A DNA stretch of 64,000 nucleotides from Akkermansia muciniphila (GTDB lineage Bacteria; Pseudomonadota; Gammaproteobacteria; Burkholderiales; Burkholderiaceae_C), in the NCBI GenBank assembly GCA_943331105.2, contig CALQKH020000014.1, forward strand, positions 36,738 through 100,737. Reading direction: 5' to 3'. Positions 26,303 through 33,928 of the stretch are shown here, piece by piece. Each line of letters opens with the position of its first letter. The stretch's first letter is position 1. The position numbers were made by a program, and so were the translations under genes. Below the pieces are notes generated by a model. It did no database searches. It was not told where the DNA came from and saw only the letters and a list, made by a program, of their open reading frames with translations.

Positions 26303-26394
26303 TGGTGCCCCGAACCGGAATCGAACCGGTACGCCCCTGTTACGGAAGCAACGGATTTTAAGTCCGGTGTGTCTACCAGTTTCACCACCGGGGC
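26303..26394 (-). tRNA. tRNA-Leu (UAA anticodon)
   Basis: A 92-nt tRNA including an encoded CCA end (26303-26305). The acceptor arms GCCCCGG and CCGGGGC pair, the D-arm contains GAAACTGGTAGAC, the anticodon loop reads CTTAAAA (anticodon TAA), a long class II variable arm follows (GTTGCTTCCGTAAC), and the T-arm has GGTTCGATTCC. The long variable arm and anticodon identify leucine. Confidence 0.97.
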
Positions 26395-26433
26395 AGAGGT
26401 CTTATTGTGCCTTGTTAACCAGGCTTTTTGGCA

Positions 26434-26826
26434 TCACCCTGGGTGCAAATTCAGCATCGCCATGGCGAACAGTGCCAGAACCACCACATAAGCCCCAGAC
26501 CACACCATGGTGCGCCATTTGGCTTTGTCGGTCACATAAAAGAAAACATAGGCCACCCGCAAAGCGATGAACAGCGAGGCCAACGCATCCACCCAGTCGG
26601 GTTCTACCCCGGTGAGCAGCGCCAAAACCACACCGACTGCAAAAAATGGAAAGGCCTCGAAACAATTGGCTTGAGCAGCGTTAGCACGGGCCCTGAAGCC
26701 GGTCTGACGGGACAGCCAAGCGCGGGGGTCGCTGTTGTCGTAACCCTTGAAACCTGATTTGGCGATGCCTGCACACACCACCGGCATGAGGCCTGCCACC
26801 AACACGGCACCATAAGAAATCAACAT
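26434..26826 (-). CDS. MAPEG family membrane protein
   Basis: A 130-aa membrane protein of the MAPEG family (glutathione/eicosanoid-related). It has four predicted helices, beginning MLISYGAVLVAGLMPVVCAG, with the family stretch RANAAQANCFEAFPFFAVGVVLA between helices 1 and 2 and FIALRVAYVFFYVTDKAKWRTMVW later. Bacterial members are poorly studied; some act as glutathione transferases. AAGGAG lies before the ATG at 26826. It lies downstream of a terminator that ends the small basic-protein gene, so it needs its own promoter. Confidence 0.88.
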   Translation of the reverse strand: MLISYGAVLVAGLMPVVCAGIAKSGFKGYDNSDPRAWLSRQTGFRARANAAQANCFEAFPFFAVGVVLALLTGVEPDWVDALASLFIALRVAYVFFYVTDKAKWRTMVWSGAYVVVLALFAMAMLNLHPG

Positions 26827-26881
26827 TCAGCTCTCCTTGATATGACCCGTTTGGCCTGGCCCAAAGCACGCCAAAAAGTCG

Positions 26882-26910
26882 AAAAAAAAGCCACTGAGTT
26901 GCTCAGTGGC
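26882..26910 (-). terminator. Intrinsic terminator of the small basic-protein gene
   Basis: On the minus strand GCCACTGAG and CTCAGTGGC form a perfect 9-bp stem with a three-base loop, followed by eight T residues. It lies 38 bases after the stop of the 56-aa gene. Confidence 0.9.
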
Positions 26911-26948
26911 TGGGCACTGGCACCGGCATGGTGCCGAGCGTACCGCGA

Positions 26949-27119
26949 TCAACCGCCTTTTGAGGAGCGCTTACCGGGGTTCTTTTTGCTGCGTGTGGCC
27001 ACGCCGCGCTCAAGGCTGACGCGCTGACCGCGACCGCCTGTGCGCAAGGTCACGCCTGGCAATGTTGGCAGTGGAGGGGTGAATTTACGATCTGCTTCGG
27101 TGACGATTTTGTTGCCCAT
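26949..27119 (-). CDS. Small basic protein of unknown function (56 aa)
   Basis: A 56-codon gene starting MGNKIVTEADRKF and ending RSKKNPGKRSSKGG. It has about 15 Lys/Arg residues, no hydrophobic segment and a Pro-rich centre (TPPLPTLPGV). Evidence that it is real: CCGGAG stands six bases before the ATG, and a strong intrinsic terminator follows the stop on the same strand. The charge suggests binding to RNA, ribosome or DNA, but no known domain is recognised. Nothing else occupies this interval. Confidence 0.65.
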   Translation of the reverse strand: MGNKIVTEADRKFTPPLPTLPGVTLRTGGRGQRVSLERGVATRSKKNPGKRSSKGG

Positions 27120-27259
27120 CTGTGGCTCCGGATAAAAAATGCAAAACGATATTAAGCCACAAGAATGGGTCGTTGAGCCCAAGCTGAGCACTTAGAGGGC
27201 GAAATGCTCATGCACACGCACTTCCCTTGAACTAGGCCTGGACGAGTCTTAAGTCTGTA

Positions 27260-27892
27260 TCAATCGCGGCGCAAGGCCACAGCAAAGCCCTTTTGTACGG
27301 CTGGCCGGGCCATCAAACTTTGGTACCAACGCTGAACATGTGGAAACTGCGCCAAATCGACCTGGTGACGCGGGTGGCGCCACACCCAACCCAAAATGGC
27401 AAAGTCAGCGATCGACAAATCACCCGCAAAAAACGGCTGCTCAGCCAAACGGCGGTCCATCACGCCATAAAGGCGCAGGGTTTCGGCCATGAAACGCTGC
27501 AAGCCATAACGCTTGTCAGTCTCGTCCTTCAAAGCCACAAAGTGGTGGACCTGGCCCGGTGCGGGGCCAAAGCCCCCCATCTGAAACATCAACCACTCCA
27601 GCGCGGCCACGCGGCCAGCACCACGGGAGGGTAAAAATTGCCCGGTTTTCTCGGCCAAATAAATCAGGATGGCACCCGATTCAAAGACCGTTTGAGTTTG
27701 CCCATCGAAACCATCGGTATCGACCAAGGCCGGAATTTTGTTGTTCGGGCTGATTTTCAAAAAATCAGGCGCAAATTGCTCATCGCGCGTGATGTCGACC
27801 ACCTGCACCGCATAACTCAGGCCCATTTCTTCCAAGGCCACAGTGACCTTTCGAGCATTAGGGGTGTCAAAAGCAAACAAGGTCAAAGCCAT
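27260..27892 (-). CDS. Glutathione S-transferase family protein
   Basis: A 210-aa cytosolic GST. The N-terminal thioredoxin-like domain has FDTPNARKVTVALEEMGLSY, NNKIPALVD and the ESGAILIYLAEK glutathione-binding loop (about residues 66-77). The all-helical C-terminal domain ends with FAGDLSIADFAILGWVWRH, the conserved N-capping box. Similar YfcG/YghU-type proteins act as disulfide reductases or conjugate electrophiles; the substrate here is unknown. ATG 27892 is preferred over an upstream extension without a family match. It is divergent from the nitronate monooxygenase-like gene. Confidence 0.9.
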   Translation of the reverse strand: MALTLFAFDTPNARKVTVALEEMGLSYAVQVVDITRDEQFAPDFLKISPNNKIPALVDTDGFDGQTQTVFESGAILIYLAEKTGQFLPSRGAGRVAALEWLMFQMGGFGPAPGQVHHFVALKDETDKRYGLQRFMAETLRLYGVMDRRLAEQPFFAGDLSIADFAILGWVWRHPRHQVDLAQFPHVQRWYQSLMARPAVQKGFAVALRRD

Positions 27893-28018
27893 GACCAAAC
27901 CTTTCAAATGAACAAGCTGCGAGTTTAGGCAAAGCCCAGCGCAATCTGCGACAGCTTGGCGACTGTACCGGCATGCCAAGAGCCGTATCATGGGCTTTTT
28001 CACAGCCAAGGCCCGAAC

Positions 28019-28954
28019 ATGAACCGCGTTTTAGCCCAAACCGGGGCCACCTACCCCATCTTGCAAGCGCCCATGGGCTGGATTGCCAGAAGCGCTTTGG
28101 CCTCGGCGGTGTCTCGGGCTGGCGGCTTGGGGATCATCGAGACCTCCTCGGGTGAAACCGAAAACTGCCAACGTGAAATCTTGACCATGCGCCAAACGGG
28201 TTTACCTTTTGGCGTCAACCTGCCGATCCGGTTTTTGAAAGACGACGCCATGCTGCGCTTTGTCTGCGAATCAGGCGTGCGGTTTGTCACCACGTCCGCC
28301 GGCAGTCCAGCCAAATTTGTCGCGCCGCTGCAATCGGCGGGCATCGCTGTCTACCACGCCGTGCCGACCTTGGAGGCTGCCCTCAAGTGCGCCGATGCAG
28401 GCGTAGACGGCTTGGTGGTGGAAGGCTCTGAAGGGGGTGGCTTCAAAAACCCGGAGGAAGTCAGTACCCTGGTGCTTTTGCAAGCCATTCGTGAAAAGAC
28501 CGACCTGCCCCTGATTGCCGCAGGCGGCATCGTGGACGGGCGCGGCATGGCCGCCGCCTTTGCACTCGGGGCCGAGGCCATTCAAATGGGCACCCGGTTT
28601 GTAGCCAGTGCCGAAAGCCCGGTGCACGCGCACTACAAACAAGCCATCTTGGACGCCAGCACCACCGGCACTTACATGCTCAACACCAAATCGTCGCCCT
28701 GTATTCGCGCCCTGAAAGCCCCTTTCACCCAGAGCCTGCACGAAGCTGGCCTGATGGGGCCTGACGCGTTTCAGGGCATCCAAGAGGTCTACTTTGGCGG
28801 CAACATGAACGCCGCGCCCGCCTTGGCTGGCCAATCGGCTGGCTTGGTTCACCAAGTCCTGACGGCGAAACAGATCATCGATCAAACGGTGGCCGAGTTC
28901 CGCAGCATCACCGCGCGACTGGGGCAGTTGGCACAAGAACATTCTTTTGGCTAA
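28019..28954 (+). CDS. Nitronate monooxygenase / 2-nitropropane dioxygenase-like flavoprotein
   Basis: A 311-aa TIM-barrel FMN enzyme of the NPD/FabK superfamily. It shows YPILQAPMGWIA at the start, VNLPI, the phosphate-binding VVEGSEGGGFKNPEEVSTL, LIAAGGIVDGRGMAAAFALGAEAIQMGTRFVAS, the family's clearest signature. Nitronate monooxygenases oxidise alkyl nitronates; relatives are enoyl-ACP reductases (FabK). In this protein GGGF replaces the more usual AGGH around the catalytic His, so the classical reaction is uncertain. ATG 28019 gives the normal short N-terminus. It precedes the FKBP gene by 35 nt. Confidence 0.85.
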   Translation: MNRVLAQTGATYPILQAPMGWIARSALASAVSRAGGLGIIETSSGETENCQREILTMRQTGLPFGVNLPIRFLKDDAMLRFVCESGVRFVTTSAGSPAKFVAPLQSAGIAVYHAVPTLEAALKCADAGVDGLVVEGSEGGGFKNPEEVSTLVLLQAIREKTDLPLIAAGGIVDGRGMAAAFALGAEAIQMGTRFVASAESPVHAHYKQAILDASTTGTYMLNTKSSPCIRALKAPFTQSLHEAGLMGPDAFQGIQEVYFGGNMNAAPALAGQSAGLVHQVLTAKQIIDQTVAEFRSITARLGQLAQEHSFG

Positions 28955-28989
28955 GCTCTCGCAATTCAACCCACCCTGCCCCACTTGCT

Positions 28990-29433
28990 ATGAAAACCTT
29001 TTTCACCCTCAGCAGCCTGACTCTCTGTCTTTTGAGCGCTTCACCGGTCTGGGCTTCCAATGCGGTCACTGCCGCAGCAGCCCAAGAAGCGGGGGCCAGA
29101 CTCACCCCCTCGGGCATGGTTTACCGCGCCCTCAAAGAGGGCACGGGCGCCAGCCCCAAAGCCTCGGACAAAGTGAAAGTGCACTACCGGGGTACGCTGC
29201 CCGATGGCAAAGAGTTTGACAGCTCGTACAAGCGCAACGAGGCGATTGAATTTCCCCTGAACCGGGTGATTCCCTGCTGGACCGAGGGCGTCCAAATGAT
29301 GAAAGTGGGCGGCAGCGCTAAATTGACTTGCCCGCCCGCCACCGCCTACGGAGAACGAGGCGCAGGCGGCGTGATCCCACCCAACGCGACTTTGATGTTC
29401 GAAGTCGAACTGCTCGCCATCAATGGCAAATGA
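28990..29433 (+). CDS. FKBP-type peptidyl-prolyl cis-trans isomerase, periplasmic
   Basis: A 147-aa protein with a cleavable signal peptide (cut after about residue 22, SPVWA) and one FKBP domain. Family motifs are VKVHYRGTLPDGKEFDSSYKR, VIPCWTEGVQMMKVGG, and YGERGAGGVIPPNATLMFEVELL, which line the prolyl pocket. It should help fold proteins in the periplasm, like the C-terminal domain of FkpA. Two Cys (VIPCW and LTCPP) could form a disulfide in that compartment. It is followed closely by the cupin gene. Confidence 0.93.
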   Translation: MKTFFTLSSLTLCLLSASPVWASNAVTAAAAQEAGARLTPSGMVYRALKEGTGASPKASDKVKVHYRGTLPDGKEFDSSYKRNEAIEFPLNRVIPCWTEGVQMMKVGGSAKLTCPPATAYGERGAGGVIPPNATLMFEVELLAINGK

Positions 29434-29446
29434 TCAGGAAGCACAC

Positions 29447-29725
29447 ATGACCACACCGACCTTGGAATCCTTCACCGCCCAATCCATGGACGAGGGCTTT
29501 GACGAAATTTTGGTGCGCCAATGGGACGCCAACCTGAAACTCGACACCCACACCCACCCTTTTGACGTGAGCGCTTATGTAGTTCAGGGCGAATACTGGC
29601 TGACCGTAGGCGACGACGTCAAACACCTCAAGGCAGGGGACTTTTTCAGGCTGGCACGCAACGTGGCCCATGCCGAGCTGTATGGCCCGCAAGGCGCCAC
29701 GGTCTGGGTGGCGCGGGCCAACTGA
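29447..29725 (+). CDS. Cupin domain protein
   Basis: A 92-aa single-domain cupin. The metal-binding His residues are in THTHPFDVSAYVVQGEYWL (motif 1) and ARNVAHAELYG (motif 2). It is one of many small cupins without a known substrate. ATG 29447 is preferred because AGGAA lies seven bases before it; an ATG at 29423 would overlap the FKBP gene by 11 bases. Close spacing suggests translation from the same message as the FKBP gene. It ends eight bases before the convergent CMD gene. Confidence 0.88.
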   Translation: MTTPTLESFTAQSMDEGFDEILVRQWDANLKLDTHTHPFDVSAYVVQGEYWLTVGDDVKHLKAGDFFRLARNVAHAELYGPQGATVWVARAN

Positions 29726-29733
29726 TCGCCAAA

Positions 29734-30159
29734 TCAAGCCATCGATTCAACCACTTCGGTCACGCTGCGAAACGCATCGATGGCGGTGGGGAAGCCACAG
29801 TACACGGTGGCATGCAGCATCACTTCGCGCAGCTCTTCGGGCGTAGCCCCGTTGTGGATGGCGCCGCGCACATGGGCCTTGAGTTCATGCTGCTTGCCCT
29901 GCGCCGCCAGCATGGCCACGGTGATCAGGCTGCGGGTTTTCAGTTCCAGGCCCGGGCGTTGCCACACGTTGCCCCAGGCGTTGGCCGTGATGAACTCTTG
30001 CATGGGCATGGTGTAGTCGGTGGCCGCGCCCAAAGCGCGCTCCACATAGGCGGGGCCCATGACCTGGGTACGGGTGGTCAGGCCCGCCTGGAAGGCCGCA
30101 TCGTTGGGGCGGGCGTCTCGGGCTTGCTCAATGGCTGAAGTTGAAGGTGTTTGGGACAT
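29734..30159 (-). CDS. Carboxymuconolactone decarboxylase (CMD) family protein
   Basis: A 141-aa CMD-fold protein related to PcaC. The family core is TRTQVMGPAYVERALGAATDY, then ITVAMLAAQGKQHELKAHVRGAIHNGATPEELREVMLHATVYCGFPTAIDAF. PcaC decarboxylates 4-carboxymuconolactone in protocatechuate breakdown; the N-terminal region resembles the PcaC group more than AhpD, but no other pca gene is nearby. There is no CxxC, so an AhpD-type peroxidase role is unlikely. It is divergent from another CMD/AhpD-fold gene across 57 bases. Confidence 0.85.
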   Translation of the reverse strand: MSQTPSTSAIEQARDARPNDAAFQAGLTTRTQVMGPAYVERALGAATDYTMPMQEFITANAWGNVWQRPGLELKTRSLITVAMLAAQGKQHELKAHVRGAIHNGATPEELREVMLHATVYCGFPTAIDAFRSVTEVVESMA

Positions 30160-30216
30160 GACAGGCTCCTGTAAAAGCCTTGAGCATAATCAAAGGCAGG
30201 CCCACCAGGAGACACC

Positions 30217-30837
30217 ATGAGCACACCCACCCCCACGACCCACACCCCTCGCTACCCCGCACCCGAAATCAAAGACCTGCCCGACGACATCCGCGCCAAA
30301 GTGCTGGAAGTGCAAGAGAAAGCCGGTTTTGTGCCCAACGTGTTTTTGGCCTTTGCCCGCCGCCCGGCCGAGTGGCGTGCGTTTTTTGCGTACCACGACG
30401 CACTGATGGTGCCGGAGTCGGTGGGGCGCGAGAGTGGCCTGACCAAAGGCGAGCGCGAGATGATCGTGACCACCACCAGCGCGGCCAACAACTGCCTGTA
30501 TTGCGTGGTGGCGCACGGCGCTATCTTGCGCATTTACGAGAAAAAACCACTGGTGGCTGACCAGGTCGCCATCAACCACCGCAAAGCCGACATCAGTCCC
30601 CGCCAGCGCGCCATGCTGGACTTCGCGCTCAAAGTCTGCAACCACTCCGATCAGGTGGAAGATTCAGATTTTGCGGCCTTGCACGCCCACGGCTTTGACG
30701 ACGAGGACATCTGGGACATCGCAGCCATCACCGCTTTCTTTGGCCTCTCCAACCGCATGGCCAGCTTCAGCGGCATGATGCCCAACCCCGAGTTCTATTT
30801 GATGGGACGAGCGCCCAAAGTCAAACCGGCCGCTTGA
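30217..30837 (+). CDS. Peroxidase-related protein, AhpD-like (CMD superfamily)
   Basis: A 206-aa member of the uncharacterised peroxidase-related branch of the AhpD/CMD superfamily. The redox motif is intact: SAANNCLYCVVAHGAILRIY with CxxC and the following His (about residues 88-107). The N-terminus KAGFVPNVFLAFARRPAEW and the C-terminal FFGLSNRMASFSGMMPNPEFY are typical. It likely reduces hydroperoxides or acts as a disulfide carrier. CAGGAG stands before the ATG. The last 43 bases overlap, tail to tail, with the TetR gene. Confidence 0.88.
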   Translation: MSTPTPTTHTPRYPAPEIKDLPDDIRAKVLEVQEKAGFVPNVFLAFARRPAEWRAFFAYHDALMVPESVGRESGLTKGEREMIVTTTSAANNCLYCVVAHGAILRIYEKKPLVADQVAINHRKADISPRQRAMLDFALKVCNHSDQVEDSDFAALHAHGFDDEDIWDIAAITAFFGLSNRMASFSGMMPNPEFYLMGRAPKVKPAA

Positions 30838-31511
30838 TCGGCCTCAGGCCTGGCCAGCAAAGCCCAAACCATTTGGGTCAACGCCTGCTCAAACGCGGAA
30901 CTACCCAACAGGGGTGACTTTTCCAGACTGGCACTGCGCAAGGTGCCGATCACCGAGCGGGTCAGCACAAACATTTGGGCCGTGCTGGGCGTTTGCAGGG
31001 CAGGGTGGTCAATCCGCTCAAAAAAGATGGCCAGACGATCGGCCACCTGTCGCACCGCGCTGGCCGTTTCTTCAGGTTTTTCCAGCGTCCAGCACAGGTG
31101 AATCAGGCTTTGGCTGAGGCCCTTGCCCGTCGCAAAACCCCGCACCAAGATGCGAATGGCTTTGGCCAACAGATCGCGTCCGTCCAATTCGCGCACATCG
31201 GGCAAGTTCTCCAGCTCACTCAGGTAGCGCCCCAACTCCTGGAGCACCATGCCCTGCCCTTTGGCCGCCATGGCACGCACCAGCACCTCTTTGCTGGGAA
31301 AGTACTGGTAGAGCGTGCCGATCGAAAAACCGGCAGCTGCGGCAACTTTGTTGGTGGTCAAACCGGCCTCGCCTTCTTTGTCCAAAATCTGAGCAGCCGC
31401 CTTGAACAAGGTTTGCATGGTTTGCTGCGCCCTGGCTTGCGAGGGCTGGCGACGCAGGCTGGCTATGGCTTGCGGCTGGGTTGGTGTCTTGCTGGGTTTG
31501 GTAGTGGCCAT
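30795..31511 (-). CDS. TetR/AcrR family transcriptional regulator
   Basis: A 238-aa TetR repressor. A basic, Gln/Pro-rich N-terminal tail (PSKTPTQPQAIASLRRQPSQARA) precedes the DNA-binding domain TLFKAAAQILDKEGEAGLTTNKVAAAAGFSIGTLYQYFPSKEVLV (about 32-80). The rest is a ligand domain with no recognised subtype. ATG 31511 is preferred to starts further upstream that would cover the shared promoter. It is divergent from a PF10118 metal-dependent hydrolase gene, with a large symmetric element between them that it may bind. Its 3' end overlaps the AhpD-like gene by 43 bases. Confidence 0.9.
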   Translation of the reverse strand: MATTKPSKTPTQPQAIASLRRQPSQARAQQTMQTLFKAAAQILDKEGEAGLTTNKVAAAAGFSIGTLYQYFPSKEVLVRAMAAKGQGMVLQELGRYLSELENLPDVRELDGRDLLAKAIRILVRGFATGKGLSQSLIHLCWTLEKPEETASAVRQVADRLAIFFERIDHPALQTPSTAQMFVLTRSVIGTLRSASLEKSPLLGSSAFEQALTQMVWALLARPEADQAAGLTLGARPIK

Positions 31512-31528
31512 GAAAAAGCCCTTCAAAA

Positions 31529-31585
31529 AATATGAGCAGATCGCGAGTTGCAAGGTCTTTGCAAAACCTGAACAATGCTCATATT
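31529..31585. promoter_or_regulatory. Nested inverted repeats between divergent tetR and PF10118 genes
   Basis: Outer arms AATATGAGCA (31529-31538) and TGCTCATATT (31576-31585) are perfect inverted repeats. Inside them TTGCAA occurs twice (31548-31553 and 31559-31564), five bases apart, centred almost exactly on the same axis (31556-31557). The element fills the space between two divergent genes and is a likely regulator-binding region. Confidence 0.6.
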
Positions 31586-31611
31586 CTGTCTGATCACTTA
31601 CAAAGCACGCC

Positions 31612-32505
31612 ATGAGCACACCCGCTGCCCCCACCGAATTGACCGTCCGTCGCCTGAGTGTGGACCTGAGCCAAGGTTTTTCTCGCCACTGGAACGGTGG
31701 CGACGCGTTTTTAACAGCCTATGCGAACGCACTTTCGATGAGCTTTCCAGTCGGAGAGCAGTCCTTCATCGACGCGGTCAAAAACGGGGCGAAGAACCTG
31801 CCCGATACCCCAGAAAACGCCGAGCTCAAGCAAATTGCCAAGGGCTTTGTAGGTCAAGAAGCCACCCACCGTCACCTGCATGCGCTTTACAACGCCCACT
31901 TGGAAAAGCAAGGCTTTGTCAACCATTGGGGCCCCCGTGCTGAGCAACGCCTCAAACAAGGGCGCGAAGAATTTTTCAGCAAAAGCGACAAGGGTTACCT
32001 GCATGAGTTGGCGATCACCGCCGCTTTTGAGCACTACACCTCGATCTTTGGTGACCTGACCTTGGACCGCATGGACCAGCCCGGCGACTGGTTTGCCAAG
32101 GCAGAGGAACCCCTCAAAACCCTGTGGCGCTGGCATGCAGCCGAAGAGTCCGAGCACAAATGCGTGGCCTTTGACCTGTACCAACGCCTGGGCGGCAACC
32201 ACCGCTGGCGCATGCGCTGGTTCTGGTATGTCACGATCCAGTTCAGTACCGATGTGTTTCGCCAGACGGTCAACAACCTGTGGCACGACAAAACGCTGTT
32301 CAAACCATCCACATGGTGGTCAGCGTCCACGTTCTTGTTCGGTCGCCACGGCATGGTCTGGCGTGTGGCCAAGCCCATGTGGGCCTACACCCGCAAAGAC
32401 TTTCACCCCATGCAAGTGGGCAGCGCCACGCTGTCGCAAGACTGGCTCCAAAGTCACGCCGACCAGTGGCGTGCGGTGGGTGGGGCGGCTCCATCGACCC
32501 CTTAA
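31612..32505 (+). CDS. Predicted metal-dependent hydrolase (PF10118 family)
   Basis: A 297-aa protein of the PF10118 family, which is annotated as metal-dependent hydrolase on structural grounds. It is helical and carries the candidate metal ligands in spaced Glu/His pairs: GEQSFIDAV, FVGQEATHRHLHALY, TAAFEHYTSIFGD and WHAAEESEHKCVAFDLY, a pattern like a ferritin-like di-iron site. A C-terminal hydrophobic stretch (MRWFWYVTIQFSTDVF) may touch the membrane. The substrate is unknown. It is divergent from TetR and faces a thioesterase and SDR, which hints at lipid or acyl metabolism. Confidence 0.82.
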   Translation: MSTPAAPTELTVRRLSVDLSQGFSRHWNGGDAFLTAYANALSMSFPVGEQSFIDAVKNGAKNLPDTPENAELKQIAKGFVGQEATHRHLHALYNAHLEKQGFVNHWGPRAEQRLKQGREEFFSKSDKGYLHELAITAAFEHYTSIFGDLTLDRMDQPGDWFAKAEEPLKTLWRWHAAEESEHKCVAFDLYQRLGGNHRWRMRWFWYVTIQFSTDVFRQTVNNLWHDKTLFKPSTWWSASTFLFGRHGMVWRVAKPMWAYTRKDFHPMQVGSATLSQDWLQSHADQWRAVGGAAPSTP

Positions 32506-32548
32506 GGCTTTCGCGCACGGGGGGCGCACTCCTCCCAAAAAACAACCC

Positions 32549-32971
32549 TCAGTCGCTGACCAAGGCCCGCACCCAGTCGGGCAAGGTCACGGCTTTTTGG
32601 TTCGGAAAGTCCACCCAAATCGTGGTGGCACCTCCGGCCGCAAACACCACGCCGGGTTGGTCGGTTCGCTCCAAGGTGCACCAACTCTCAAACGTGGTGC
32701 GGCCCGGATCGCTCACAAACATCTTCGCCAGGATGTCGCCTGGAAATTCAAACTGTTTGTAGAAATTGCAAAACGCGTTCACGATCACCGGCCCCTGCCC
32801 TTGCGGATTGACCTGACACCCGATCGCCTCAAACCAGTCGATGCGCAGCGTCTCCATGTAGCGAAAGTACACCGTGTTGTTGACGTGCCCCATGGCGTCC
32901 ATGTCACCCCAGCGAATGGGGATGACCAGCTCAAAAACTTGCTTTTTGTGCTCTGGCAATTCCAGCTTCAT
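32549..32971 (-). CDS. Hotdog-fold acyl-CoA thioesterase
   Basis: A 140-aa hotdog thioesterase of the 4-hydroxybenzoyl-CoA/YbgC class. The catalytic signature IPIRWGDMDAMGHVNNTVYFRYMET has the nucleophile/base Asp and the GHVNN loop. The second half (FYKQFEFPGDILAKMFVSD, GVVFAAGGATTIWVDF) fits the fold. It starts ten bases after the SDR gene on the same strand, so the pair forms an operon. It resembles the thioesterase at 3707-4171 only in the common motif. The acyl substrate is unknown. Confidence 0.92.
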   Translation of the reverse strand: MKLELPEHKKQVFELVIPIRWGDMDAMGHVNNTVYFRYMETLRIDWFEAIGCQVNPQGQGPVIVNAFCNFYKQFEFPGDILAKMFVSDPGRTTFESWCTLERTDQPGVVFAAGGATTIWVDFPNQKAVTLPDWVRALVSD

Positions 32972-32981
32972 GGCCTGGCCC

Positions 32982-33764
32982 TCACACCGCAAAACCATCG
33001 TCGGCAGACACCACAGCACCATTGATGAAATGGCTCTGGTCGCTGGCCAGTAGCATCAGCAAAGCGTCCAGGTCTTGTGGCTGGCCCACGCGTTTGCGCG
33101 GCAGCATGCTGATGAGCTTTTGGCCTTGCTCGGTTTGCCAGTGGTGGTGGTTGATCTCGGTGTCGATGTAGCCGGGGCAGATCGCGTTCACGTTGATGCC
33201 AAACTTGCCCCACTCGACTGCAAAGGCTTTGGTCATCTGGATCACAGCGGCCTTGCTCATACAGTAAACGCCAATTTGCGGCAAGACCTTTAAGCCTGCC
33301 ATCGACGCAATGTTGATGATGCGCCCGCCTGTGAAGCTGCCCGGCGCTGCACCCTTGGCCCGCGCCAGCATGCGCTTGCCCACCTCTTGCGCCACAAAAA
33401 ACGCACCCCGCACATTGGTGTTCATGATGAAGTCGTAGTCTTCCTCCGTGACGTCCTGAATGCGCTGGGTGGTGCTCACCCCCGAGTTGTTCACCAGAAT
33501 GTCGATGCTGCCCATCTCGGTCTCGGCGTGCGCCACGGCTGCCGCAATGCTGTGGCGGTCGGTCACATCCATCTCGACCACATGGGCGTCGCCGCCTGCG
33601 GCCTCGATCTCAGCCCGCAGGTCCTTGAGCTTTTCCATTCGGCGACTGGCCAGCACCACACCCGCGCCTGCTGCAGCCAGGGTTTTGGCAAATTGCGCCC
33701 CCAAACCACCGGACGCTCCCGTCACCAAAGCCACGCGGCCGGACAAATCGATTTCATAAGCCAT
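32982..33764 (-). CDS. SDR family oxidoreductase
   Basis: A 260-aa classical short-chain dehydrogenase. NAD(P) motif TGASGGLGAQFAKTL (about residues 15-29), ASRRMEKL at the end of beta 2 (suggesting NADP), NNSGV, catalytic Ser in NIASMAGLKVLPQIGVYCMSKAA with YxxxK, and the ending FINGAVVSADDGFAV. It could act on 3-hydroxyacyl or alcohol substrates; it resembles FabG-like enzymes. It is paired with the downstream thioesterase and divergent from ETF-QO, an arrangement pointing to fatty-acyl metabolism. Confidence 0.9.
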   Translation of the reverse strand: MAYEIDLSGRVALVTGASGGLGAQFAKTLAAAGAGVVLASRRMEKLKDLRAEIEAAGGDAHVVEMDVTDRHSIAAAVAHAETEMGSIDILVNNSGVSTTQRIQDVTEEDYDFIMNTNVRGAFFVAQEVGKRMLARAKGAAPGSFTGGRIINIASMAGLKVLPQIGVYCMSKAAVIQMTKAFAVEWGKFGINVNAICPGYIDTEINHHHWQTEQGQKLISMLPRKRVGQPQDLDALLMLLASDQSHFINGAVVSADDGFAV

Positions 33765-33928
33765 GACAACTCCTCTGAGAATGAACCCCTATGGGGCAAA
33801 AAAGCTTGATGCCATTGTGCAGGGCAAGCTGCAAAGAGCCGCATAAAATGAGTCACACGCCCGACACCCATTGGACAACATGGTTCGCGGGCATTTGTTT
33901 TGACCCCCTTGCATTTGAAGAGACGCCC

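Noticed and set aside
26409..26429. Imperfect palindrome GCCTTGTTAACCAGGC plus five T as a plus-strand terminator
   Set aside because: No plus-strand transcript reaches it; the stem has a mismatch. It lies upstream of tRNA-Leu and may be part of its promoter region.
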